Part shown: one piece after another, positions 1 through 10,222 of the stretch
Numbering within the stretch: the first letter of the stretch is position 1
How the letters are laid out: each line of letters begins with the position of its first letter
Assembly: GCA_037176845.1 (NCBI GenBank)
Contig: JAYKXP010000011.1
Coordinates: 124,001 to 188,000 of the forward strand
DNA from: Paramarasmius palmivorus
Taxonomy: Eukaryota; Basidiomycota; Agaricomycetes; Agaricales; Marasmiaceae
Direction: 5' to 3'
Length of the DNA stretch: 64,000 bases
The notes under the pieces: model-generated
Told to the model about the DNA's origin: nothing
The model's input: the letters and a program-made list of their open reading frames with translations, nothing else
Databases searched by the model: none
Made by a program: the position numbers and the translations under genes

Positions 1-626
1 AACATTCTCCTCGCGCCTTGCTGGGTCTGCCATAGTCCGCCGAAGCATATCTGATTCCCTGAGGTTATGGCGTGCAACCGCTCGGCCAAGCGGCTGCGGA
101 GAATTCAGTGGCCATCTGGGGAATGTCGCTGGATTGACTGGGGTTTTCTCTTCTCCAAAAACACCGGTAAAGTACTGAGCGGCATCGATAGCGCTACGAA
201 GCTTGTTGTCGAGCACATTCTCCGGAATGCGTTGGGAAGACTGAATTTCGATACCCATGGAAGCCAAAAGTCGAATCTTGTCCTCCTTCGTAGCCTCATA
301 GGGAATCTTTTTGGCCAGAGTCGCGGTGACTTCTTGAATGTGATCTGTGAGAATACGCCCCCAATCGACTTTCGAGCTTTGATGATTCTTGACCTTTGGG
401 TGCTCGAAGACGTTTGATAATGCTGGTCTATCCTGAATGTGCATTAGACCGATAGGCTAGATAGAAGAGAGAAGACGTACCAATAGTTGTTCTTCTGTCG
501 CTCCAGGAAACAACTTCGAAAGAACGTCTTCAATCTCATTCGATGGTCACAGAAGCATCTATAACAATGCTCATTGCCGTGCGCTTTACAGAACATGAAG
601 TCGCCGATCTCGACATTTTCCATCAT
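1..626 (-). pseudogene. MYND-family paralog, 5' part only, frameshifted
   Basis: This is the 5' part of a second copy of the MYND gene at 2931-4699; the rest lies off the left edge. It starts at the ATG at 626 or 623 and opens with a Cys/His cluster (FCKAHGNEHCYRCFCDHR) that matches FCAHGGEYCHKCLCDYR in the intact copy. After one intron of about 40 nt at the same place, the second exon reads in the frame of the intact copy: an SKVDWGRIL stretch, then KKIPYEATKEDKIRLLASMG, against KKIPTEATREEKLQMLASMG. Between the Cys cluster and the first intron the frame must move by one base near position 540; without that the first exon ends in the wrong frame. I infer a young pseudogene or a base error. 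The MYND finger itself would lie outside the window. Confidence 0.55.
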
Positions 627-693
627 CTTGATATCTGGCGGTTTGATAGAAGAGTAGAGGTACCTGAATCTTGATGGTAGTTTGTTTACGGGA

Positions 694-704
694 GTGTTAG
701 CGCC
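694..704 (-). promoter_or_regulatory. Element shared by both MYND-family genes
   Basis: The 11-mer GTGTTAGCGCC (as read on the + strand) lies 68 nt upstream of this gene's ATG and recurs exactly at 4727-4737, 28 nt upstream of the intact copy's ATG. It may be a conserved leader or core promoter element retained since duplication. This is inferred only from the repeat and its position. Confidence 0.3.
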
Positions 705-853
705 CGCCGATGTACCCATGTGACGACAACTCAAAAAGTACGTGAGAATAATCCGCTCAGATTTCAACGTTTTCTACTTCAACCAGCTCTCATCATACCA
801 GTCGTTTCCTGCTGTTTCCATGGCTCCAGAGTCTGTATGGCAGGAAATTGCTG

Positions 854-860
854 TATATAA
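854..860 (+). promoter_or_regulatory. TATA-like box of P450 A
   Basis: TATATAA lies 48 nt upstream of the ATG at 902, a usual distance for a fungal TATA box. Confidence 0.4.
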
Positions 861-901
861 ATGGTCTCTGCTCACCCCACTACTCCTTCGTGCTTTCTAC
901 A

Positions 902-2818
902 ATGGGCGTCATTGAACTCATCCTAGCTTCTTTCACGCTGTTCTTATTGACTATTGTCATCTACCGCTTGTTTTTTCATCCCCTCTGTCATTTCTCGGGT
1001 CCCAAACTTGCCGCAGCAACCGAAATCTACCAGGTCTATTTCGATGTCGTCAAAGGCGGAGAGCTGTTGAACCATCTGAGGCAGCTGCACAGAGAATATG
1101 GTGAGCGAACTGTCAAATCTATCATATTATCTGACAAGGGGATTCCAGGTCCTGTCGTTCGCATTGGGCCAAATACAGTGAGTTCGGTTCCCAATATTCC
1201 TTCATCGTAGCTTACTAGATATGGCCAGCTTCATTTCACAACCGCGACGGCATACCATCGAATCTATACTAATGGTCAAGACTTCACAAAACAAAAGAAA
1301 CTTTACAGGTGCTTTGCGCAGCCGGATTCATTCTTTGTATTCAGTGATCCGCAAAAGGCGCGAGCCCGGCGAGCGCTTTTGAACCCTCTCTTTTCTCGTC
1401 GTGCAATTCTCAGACTTGAAAGCGTTGTTCAAGAACGAGTAAGTTCTACGCTTCCATAGTGACACGAAACTAAAAATACACTCCAGGTTGACAAACTAGT
1501 CGAACGACTTGCTACATGGCCAAAAGATCGACCGGTTGACTTGACATACGCCTTCCGTTGCACAACCATGGACATCATAAGTGAATACTGTTTTGCTTAT
1601 CCTTTCAATGGCCTTGATACTCCCGACTTTCGCCATCCGACTCTCTGTGCTTTCCATGGTTTTATACCGGGATTCTGGATACAAAGACATTTCCCCATCC
1701 TCTCGAAACTACCGGATTGGCTCAAACTATGGCTGAGTCCGCAAGCTCGGCCGCTTTTGGACCACAGACGCAACTTGGGCATGCAAATAGATCAAATTCT
1801 CGCTGATCCAGCTGTGTTGAAGTCTGTCGAACACGAGACGATCTACCATCATTTGCTCAATCCGGAGAAGGACAAGAAGAGTCAACACGCTCCTGTAACC
1901 CGTAGTGTTCTCATTGACGAGGCTTTGGCATTTGTCGGGGCTGGAACTGATACCGTTGGCGCAACGTGCAGCATAGGCACCTTTCATGCACTCTACAACC
2001 CCGCAATTGCCCAGAAGCTCAAGAGCGAGTTGAAATCTGTCTGGGAAGATGAAGAAAGCTCGGTGGGCTTGGCTATGCTAGAGAAACTGCCATACTTGGT
2101 CAGTTCTGAATTCGTCAAATTTGAATACCTTTCACATGCTGATATAGGTGGCGTTCTCTAGACCGCTTTCATCAAAGAATCTCTACGTTTCGGGAATGGT
2201 GTCGTGACCCCACTTTTAAGGGTAAGCGGAGAAGACGCCGTTATTGACAGTTTGGCAGTCCCAGCTGGGGTGAGTACTTCCGGCTTGTTTCCGCTCAGAT
2301 TATGTAGCAGCGCGTTGAGGTCGGGCCTCTAGACTGTGGTTGGGGTTAGCCATGTGTTCATGCATGAAAACCCCGAGATCTTCAAGAATCCGCACGAGTT
2401 CTTACCTGAGCGATGGCTCCAAGATGACACGCGAGATATGGAAGCCAATCTTGTTGCGTTCTCAAGAGGCTCCAGGATATGGTACGTTCTTTACCCTAGT
2501 TTTGTGCGGATATTAAGGTGTGCACACAATCGTGGTAGTCTTGGTTTAAAGTATGTCATTTCTTTTCCAACCCTGGGCTCGGGTTCATGTTCTCCTGCAG
2601 CTTGGCCTGGTGCGAATTATACCTGATCTTTGGAAACATCTTTCGCAAGCTCGACCTTAGTCTCGGTGATACAACGTGAGTTCTTTGAAGGTTATCTCTG
2701 GTGTTCGGCTTCATATGGGTTTCGCAGACTTGAAGACATGCAAAACTACAGGGAATATTTCATTCCCTATTGGGACAAGCCGCTAAACACCATTGTGCAT
2801 TCTGGAGCAAGAGTTTGA
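902..2818 (+). CDS. Cytochrome P450 A, membrane-anchored monooxygenase
   Basis: Haem-thiolate monooxygenase, substrate unknown, expected at the ER membrane. The start at 902 gives an N-terminal hydrophobic anchor (MGVIELILASFTLFLLTIVI) followed by FHPLCHFSGPKLAA, the usual proline-rich hinge. Visible landmarks are the I-helix GAGTDTVGATCS, the K-helix ESLR, the PERW motif, and the haem loop FSRGSRICLGLNLAWCE with the ligand Cys. The haem loop is complete only if a 12-nt exon at 2539-2550 is included. About nine GT-AG introns are needed and all restore the frame; the last exon ends at TGA 2818. The protein resembles fungal P450s annotated as trichodiene-oxygenase-like (CYP58-type), but I do not assign a family. 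Copies B (7385-9289) and C (10223-12153) are close paralogs on the other strand. No terpene cyclase is nearby, so the pathway is open. Confidence 0.9.
2539..2550 (+). other. 12-nt micro-exon in the P450 A haem loop
   Basis: TCTTGGTTTAAA sits between a 57-nt intron (2482-2538, GTACGT...TAG) and a 50-nt intron (2551-2600, GTATGT...CAG). Joined to its neighbours it completes the ligand Cys codon and adds Leu-Gly-Leu-Asn, turning RI-[C]-LAWCE into RICLGLNLAWCE. Skipping it keeps the frame but deletes four residues directly after the haem-ligand Cys. Confidence 0.85.
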
Positions 2819-2930
2819 GAGTGTATTCCCTCCTGATTGATTGGGCAGGCTCGTGTCGAGTCACGTACTTATATATATGAATTGTTGACAAATTATGTAC
2901 AAAGTGATGCATATCGAACCACTCCTACCG

Positions 2931-4699
2931 TCACCACACTGGTGGTTTTGGAGGCTGCCTGTCGAAACAGATGCTAAGTTCTGAGTCCGCAGTCCGCTTG
3001 ACCCAGCGATAGATCCTGACTTCGAGACCAAATTCCATCTGGGCCTTCCGGTACGAGTCCGCGTCGTCCTCATGATTGAGAAAAAAAGTGAAGCTACGTT
3101 CCCTGTCATATATCATAATGGGGCCGATATGACTATTGAGCGGTCTTTGCATCTTCACTAAGAAAGGTCTATCCCCGTGTATGTTGGGTGGAGCCGAAGA
3201 TGATGCCCTTTCCGGAGACGGAACTGCATGAAGCGAGTCGCGAACGTTGATCGTGTTGGTATAGCCCGGCCCACCCGGTGCTCGCCGCAGTGTAGTTTCA
3301 AAGTCGACCTTGGTGGTATACCATGTTCCTCCAGATAACAACTGACAGGCATCCTTGTGTTCTTTCCAATCTGCCCTTTGGCATCCTGAGCATTTGGTAT
3401 TAGCGTATACTTACGTTTAAGTATAGGTATCTTACGCACCACGACCGCAATATTCGACAAGTGCACATCCCGAGCATTCACGAACCACATCGCCCTTCTT
3501 GCCGCAGACAAAGCACCCCGATGACCTCATTAGACGTCCAATGTCCTGCTGGCTAATGGGACCTAAAGGAAGAATAAACGATAGAATGAACGACTGTTCA
3601 AAAGGTCCTCGAACTGGCTTGTAGTGTGACACGAGGCGCTTCGAGTTGAGATTGAGGAGTGTGAGGAGCAGGTTTTGCTCTTGAACGGAAGCAGTGATTT
3701 GACCAACTCGTTTGCGTGAGCCGAATGCATTGATAGTCCAATCAAGGACATGATTTAGGGCCGAGTTGCGCGTTCCTCGACCACAGAGTACAACGAAAAC
3801 GGGAACACCATCGCCAACCTTCCGAACTTCGACTACCTGCAGAATGTTGAAATAATTTCAGCATGGAAAATAGTTGACACATACACGAAGTCCTAATGCT
3901 GAGTCTTGGTCCTTGTCTTGTATCAGGAAATGCTTATGGCCCTCATCCACTCCATGCGCTATACCGCTAATTGTATCCCGCAATTCCATGAAAACGCGCT
4001 CGTGTTCAGGAAAAGGTGCCTGGCGGAGGGTGGCTTGCGCAAAAGCTTCTTGACGTGTTTCTTCAATGCTGCCACGAGCAACGGCGCTGCGGAGAAGTTT
4101 CCTTTTCCAAATAGGAGACGACTTAGGATCTAGAGTCTTGCTAGGGACGAGCGTGAAAAAGTACTGTGCAGAATCAACTGCACTCCGAAGTTTCTTGTCC
4201 ACATCCTCCTCTGGAAGCCCTGTTGTCAAAGGCAATTCGACGCCCATTGACGCTAACATTTGTAGCTTCTCTTCCCGTGTAGCTTCCGTTGGTATCTTTT
4301 TTCCATAGTTCGCGAAAATAGACTTGATGTTCTTCAATACCAGCCCGCCCCAGTCAAAACATTCGTTACAATCAACGGCCTCGTGGGATTTGCACCTATA
4401 CACGTTGTTCCCTTCTTCATCCTTGGTCCCAGCATCGCTCGCATCTTTCAGAGCGTCATCAAGAGGTGGGCGACCCTAAAATAAATTGTTATTTGAGAAT
4501 CCATCGACATCTTAAATGCCATGCCACGCACCCAGAGCTGCTCGGTCGACAGTCCAGGAAATTCTTGAGAAAGCTGCTTGCCAATTTTTGTGTTATTGGA
4601 CTTTCGGTAATCGCAGAGGCATTTGTGGCAATATTCGCCACCATGGGCGCAAAACTTGAAGCCATTGGCAATGTTGGCGTTACTGGGTTGCTCGCTCAT
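2931..4699 (-). CDS. MYND-type zinc-finger protein
   Basis: Starts at the ATG at 4699. The N-terminus has a short Cys/His cluster (FCAHGGEYCHKCLCDYR) that could bind metal. A helical, charged middle follows, with an AVDCNECFDWGG stretch. Near the C-terminal third is a complete MYND finger: CFVCGKKGDVVRECSGC, then ALVEYCGRG, an intron, and CQRADWKEHKDAC, which supplies all seven Cys and the His. A C-terminal region of about 130 residues carries no domain I recognise and ends at 2931. MYND fingers usually bind proline-rich partner peptides; the role here is unknown and no SET domain is visible. A broken paralog lies at 1-626, on the other side of P450 A. It shares an 11-nt upstream element with this gene. 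Confidence 0.8.
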
Positions 4700-4726
4700 G
4701 GTAGCTTGTGAAAGAGGAGTACAGGC

Positions 4727-4737
4727 GTGTTAGCGCC
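4727..4737 (-). promoter_or_regulatory. Element shared by both MYND-family genes
   Basis: Exact second copy of GTGTTAGCGCC (+ strand reading), upstream of the ATG at 4699. See 694-704. Confidence 0.3.
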
Positions 4738-4816
4738 TGCGCACTGATGACTCCGAGTGATGTATGTCTCCGTAGTCACAGCTAAATAATACAAAGATAT
4801 GCGCAATCCAACAGTA

Positions 4817-6938
4817 CTAACTAAAGTCCATGTCCACCTTGAAAGCCGAAGGAGTGTATGGGCATTCACGATCCATATACGATGCAGCATACTCTTCCGA
4901 TAATCTTCCTTCGGCAAGTTGTCTTCTAAAATGTCTCTCCCATTCCAAAGTTTTGGCTATATCGCGATCTCTCCCTTCCATCGCCAGCGTTGACATCGCC
5001 CATAACGGCAACATCTTTGGAATGGCTGTTCGTAGCTTCTCCATAGTGGATAGAATGAAGGTGACGGGGGTAGCAGCTTTCATCATGTTCTCGAGCGCGA
5101 CTTCTAGGTAATCTGATGGTTGCCCGTTAGTATGATATGAAGAGAGAGATGCGCTACATACAGGCATTTCTTTCATCGTCCTCTGGGAACATTCCTGCGG
5201 CATCCAAATACAAGAATGCCGATTTCCGATAGCATTCGGCCTTTTCGGTTTTGTCACGTGTCACCTTCGATTTTTCATTGTAGTAGTAGCCCTTCATCCT
5301 AACGCTCAGAGTCACTAAAAGCTGGCACGAGCAATGCTGAGATACTTACGCATAGCCTTGACCACGGGGATAGTCGTAGTGACCAATGGTAATGGGAGGA
5401 TCCGACTCGTAAGGGGGTAAAGTGTCTGACTCGACGCTCTTGATTAGCTCTTCTGCTTCGGCGTGCAGCTCTTCCAAGGTTTCGGCTTTCCTAGCAGGCT
5501 CACTTTCCGAGGCATGGAGCTATATAACTCGAATGATCAGCACCCATGGCAACACCTTCGGTGGTGAAGAACTTACCTTGATTAGAGACTCCATATGTAA
5601 TGTCTGGACGCCACGCAAGAACGTTTCCACGAATATGGCCCCACGATCCTCACGATCTATGTCAGCCCATTCTTTGCGTCCCCACTTAATTATCTCAATA
5701 GCCCGACCAATATATTGCGACTCAGATCGGAAATTATGCCTAGCCCCGCCATCAAGGAAACCGTACGCTATTAAAGAGCTACGTTTCGCCTATGAGTGTG
5801 AGTTCGACCGGATACCAAGAATAGCTACTTACCGAACGACACAGCTCAGTGCAGGTCGAACATCATTCCATCCATTAGCCTCCAGGCGTTCTAACGCCTC
5901 CTTCTTGATCTTTTCCGGACTTGCATGTATCCACTGGGTCGCGTTACGTGCTCTTGCTTCCATGTACACTGCCGGATGCTTTAGTAAAGAGAAAACTTCC
6001 GTATGTCCTCGAGTGCTTACTTTGCACTGCAAGCTCCTTGAACCAGTTGACGTGATGCAGGCGAAAAACTCGCATATCTGTAGTGATTGCATTCGTGAGG
6101 CTCTGGATGGCACCTAATGCAGAATGTGACATGATAACTTTGTTCGCTTCTTCAAGCTGCAGATTTGCCCAAGCGATCGTCCAAGCCTTATGAATCATCA
6201 GCCTCCCAAGAGCCAGTGCAGAATTGACAATACACGCACGCTACTTCTGTAATTCCCAGCCTGCTGCAACTGGGGTATCATAGCATCTGCAACTTGCCAC
6301 GGGAATTTATTCGTCTGGGTGTCGACCGGGAAAACCTTGTGATGGTCAAAGGGCTTGTTTTTGTCCTTGAAATGAGTCTCGGCCCTTCTTGCTTCGGCTA
6401 GAGATACTTCGTATTGTCTCTTCTGCTTTTTTTCTGCTTCAGTAAGGCCATCCTTTGGAAGGTTGTCGATAGCTTTCTGCCACGCGTGTACGCTTTCAAT
6501 GGGCTCCTTTAGACCCTAGCAAGATATGAATATCCCGAAGTTTGGAACCAGCGCAAGTTTCGACTCACATCGCGCGCAGTAGCTAGCCTTGCCCAAGCTT
6601 TAGCGTATGTGGGGTCGATCTCGGTAGCCTTCAGGTAACGATTTAAGACGTGGGTAGGTCTGAGGGAAATTGGAGGATGTCATACCGTTGATGCGTCACT
6701 AGCAGCATCAAGGTATCTGTAAAACGATTATTCAACTTATGACGAGGAAGAGGAAGTCTAGCACGCACTGCTTAAGCCCAATCCTGCACGCTGCGCGGTT
6801 GGCATAAAGAACGGGGTTCCTGTCGTCGAGGTTGATAGCCTCGTTGTATTTCACGATTGCCGCCCTATAATCCTTCTTCGCAAACAACGAATTCCCTTCC
6901 TCTTTCAGTTTCTCGACGCGGGATGCCTTACCAGCCAT
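4817..6938 (-). CDS. TPR-domain protein, Sti1/SGT-like N-terminus
   Basis: The start at 6938 opens directly into a tetratricopeptide repeat: KLKEEGNSLFAKKDYRAAIV, then YNEAINLDDRNPVLYANRAA. The next repeats are split over short exons and end in ATEIDPTYAKAWARLATARD. Such three-repeat TPR domains bind the EEVD tails of Hsp70 or Hsp90, so a co-chaperone role is plausible. The long C-terminal part (KAIDNLP, then a Lys/Glu-rich stretch, through to YTPSAFKVDMDFS at 4817) matches no domain I recognise. About nine introns of 50-70 nt are present. I see no MYND finger in this protein although it neighbours a MYND gene. Confidence 0.75.
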
Positions 6939-7384
6939 AGTAATTCCTGTAGAGCTTCAGTCTGTGATCAAACGAGAGAGGGAGAGGGGATGAACAGGAG
7001 TCACTGTCTTGCTGCTTGCACCTCATTTTCCAATTGTCCTCTCGACTCCGACCGTCACATGCCCAAGCAATGAATATGTCTTATGCGACGGCAAACCGAC
7101 GAGTCGACGCTCAGAGAAGGATCACAGCACCAAGGCAACACTGAAGATGGGAGTGGTGGTGGTCATGAATATTTGATGAAGCTTCCATCCAAGCTCATCG
7201 GAGGAAGACAAGCGCTTGTGCCAATCGACTATCATGGGCGCGCGCTTGAGCGCAGAGTGAGCTTGGCTTGGTGGATCGATATAACTAAGTGTTCAATATA
7301 TACATGAAACGACCCCGTCCAGGTGTTTGCATATCCTTCTATATCATATGTCGAGGATGATGGTAGCAAGCGATTTAAATACAG
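6939..7384. other. Intergenic, no gene seen
   Basis: Lies between the 5' end of the TPR gene and the 3' end of P450 B. It holds only a short open frame without domain character. It should contain the TPR gene promoter and the P450 B 3' UTR. Confidence 0.6.
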
Positions 7385-9289
7385 TCAATTTACTCCTTTT
7401 GAATGCACCATGACATGCAGCGGGTCGTCCCAATAAGGAACAAAGTACTCCCTGTAATTTTGCATATCTTCCAGCCTGGCAGGCCTGCGTCAGAAGCAAT
7501 AGGCATGAAGTGGTACTTATGAACTCACGTCGTATCACCGAGACTAAGGTCTATCTTCCGGAAGATATTGCCAAAGATCAGATATAATTCACACCAAGCC
7601 AAGCTGCGAGGAACATTAGCCTGCCGCTGGGTCGAAGAGAAAGATGACGCACTTCAAACCAAGGCTAGAGAGCCAATATAAGCACCGTATATCCTTAGCA
7701 CAACATTAACCCATAATCAGACGTACCAAATCCTGGGTCCCCTCGAAAACGCAACAAGACCGTTTTCCATATCTCGCGTATCACCTTGAAGCCATCGTTC
7801 CGGTGAAAACTCTTGCGGATTCTTGAAGATTTCGGGGTTCTCGTGCATGAACACATGACTAATCCCAACCACAGTCTGGATTTCGACCTTAAACTGGTGG
7901 GTACTTTGAGAATAAGACGGAAATACTCACCCCTGCGGGAACTGCGAAATCGTCGATGATTGTATTCTCCCCAACGACGCGTGGAAGTGGCGTAACAACA
8001 CCACTCCCGAACCGTAAAGATTCTTTGATGAATGCGGTCTAGAAAGTGCCTATCAGCACACGAGAGCAGCCAAGTTTGACCAAGCCAGAACCAACCAGGT
8101 ATGGCAACTTTTCCAACGTAGCCAGACTTACTGAACTCTCCAAGTCTGTCCAGGCAGCTTGCAACTCGTTCTTGAGCTTCTGTGCAATTGAGGGATTGTG
8201 GAGGGCGTGAAAAGTGCCTATGCTGCACGTCGAGCCGACGGTATCAGTTCCGGCTCCGATAAGCGTCAGAGCCTCGTCAATCAGGACGTTACGGGTCAGA
8301 GGAGTGTGCTGATTCTTCCCACCCGTATCATCTGGACTGAGCATATGATGATAGATTGTCTCGTGCTCGACGGAGCCTGTCGGATCGGCGAGTATCTTGT
8401 CTACTTGTCTGCCCAAGTTGTGTTTATGATCGAGGAAAGGTCGTGCTTGAGGGCTCAGCCATAGCTTAAGCCAATCTGGCAGTATCAGGATGATCGGGAA
8501 ATGCTTTTGCTTCCAGAATCCTGGAAAGAATTCATGAATAGCGCGAACGGTGGGATGACAAAAGTCCGGGGTGTCAAGACCGTTGAAGGGGTAGGCGAAG
8601 CAATACTCGCTTATGACGTCCATGGATGTGCATCGGAAAGCGTATGTCAAGTCGACCGGTCGGTCTTTCGGCCATGTAGCGAGACGCTGGACCAGTTTGT
8701 GGACCTGAGGAATGTGTTCAGTAACATTTCACTATAACGGCGTGAACCATACCTGTTCTTGGACTACACCTTCGAGTTTAAGAATTGCTCGACGTGAAAA
8801 GAGAGGATTCAAGAGTGATCTACGGGATCGCGCTTTTTGAGGATCACAGTATGAGAACGACGAATCCGGCTGTGCAAAGCAGTCGTAGAGTGGTTTGTAT
8901 TTTGTAAAGGTTTGTCCATTAGTATAGATTTGGTGGTAAGCTCTCGGATTTGCGAAATGAAGCTATCATGTTTCGTCAAACAGTGCACCCTGGTATCCAA
9001 GAATGAAATTCACCGTGTTTGGACCGACACGAACGACGGGCCCTATAATGGCGTTAGAAAGATCATTTACGGGGTATGCGATACACTCACCATAAAGTAC
9101 ATGCAACTGTTTGATATGGTTCAACAACTGACCACCTTTGACGATGTCAAAGTAAGCTTGATAGTATTCAGTTACCGCGGCCAACTTGGGGCCTGGAAAA
9201 TGGGACAGTGGGTGGAAAACCAAACGGTAGACGACCCCTGTAACCAAGTAGAAAATGATAGATGCTAGAATGATTTCAGCAAAGCCCAT
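7385..9289 (-). CDS. Cytochrome P450 B, paralog of A
   Basis: Starts at the ATG at 9289 with an anchor (MGFAEIILASIIFYLVTGVV) and the hinge FHPLSHFPGPKLAA. After the first short exons comes LHFANPRAYHQIYTNGQTFT, collinear with P450 A. Landmarks are the I-helix GAGTDTVGSTCS, the K-helix ESLR, and a haem loop FSRGPRICLGLNLAWCE that again needs a 12-nt exon (7653-7664). The last exon ends VHSKGVN at 7385. By eye the coding exons are about 80% identical to P450 A, in inverted orientation, so A and B are recent duplicates. The substrate is unknown and no lesion is visible. Confidence 0.88.
7653..7664 (-). other. 12-nt micro-exon in the P450 B haem loop
   Basis: CCTTGGTTTGAA on the minus strand, flanked by a 62-nt intron (7665-7726) and a 49-nt intron (7604-7652). 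It finishes the haem Cys codon and encodes Leu-Gly-Leu-Asn, at the same place as in P450s A and C. Confidence 0.85.
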
Positions 9290-10222
9290 TGCAACAGGAA
9301 TAGACGAGATAGGTTGGTATGAAGCGAGGTCCCAAAAACATAATTATATGTTTTGTGATCATATCATCACTTTTGCGGGGCTTCGAAAACTGCAGGAATG
9401 AATAGGAAGCTGTGAAAACTGGGAGAAGTCTGATGAATGGGTTGACTTGAGGTCATGGTACTCCAAAAGATTCCGAGCAACTTCACATGTCTGCTGTCCA
9501 GCTGTTTAACTTCTGAAATTCGTAGCTGAAAATATCCGTACCTGTATTACAAAAGTGCTCGTCTTTTGGAACTGAACATGACCTATGTCAGAGCATCCTC
9601 CAATCGCAAGCGACATGTTTATCGATTGGCTAAGTGAGTTCAGGAATTGCGGGACGCCGAAACCCCTGGGCAGACAGTGTCGACATAACTGGTAAGATCC
9701 AAGATCTCTTCCCTGTATCGGAGTATCGTATTATAATTAAAGGTTTGATTACATTGTTCCGTTTGCAAGGGTTCGGCGTTTCGCGGGTCATCGTATGCGA
9801 AAAACTGGTAATCATTGACGAGGTATAGGGCTGCAGCATTATACTATCCTTTACGTATGAATTCTGAACGCGCGGTCCTGGGAGGAATCGGATTGATATT
9901 AGCTTGGAAATTCGAGACGACGAAGAGTCAAATGAGTAATTCCAGCGCACCTTCCATCCCATTCCACCGGCACCCTTCGAACAAGCAGCTCAAAGTTTCA
10001 AGTCCAGACCCATGTGATGAATACCTGAAGTATCCCACGGTCAGTGGGTTACCACGAGCTCGGAAGTCACTGTCTTAGTAGTAGTACTTGCGCGACGTGG
10101 TACGTTTCTGGGAAAGGTGTCTCAGGCTGCCGTGTGGACTCTCATGACGAAGGTGGTTCGACTATTATATATATCAATATTGACGAATACAGGCTTGTAC
10201 GGGAATAGAAAATATGTAAATA
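9290..10222. other. Intergenic between P450s B and C, no gene seen
   Basis: Short frames on both strands overlap one another and show neither family motifs nor coherent splicing. AT-rich sequence (ATAATTATA near 9341) about 50 nt upstream of the P450 B start may serve as its TATA region. Confidence 0.55.
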
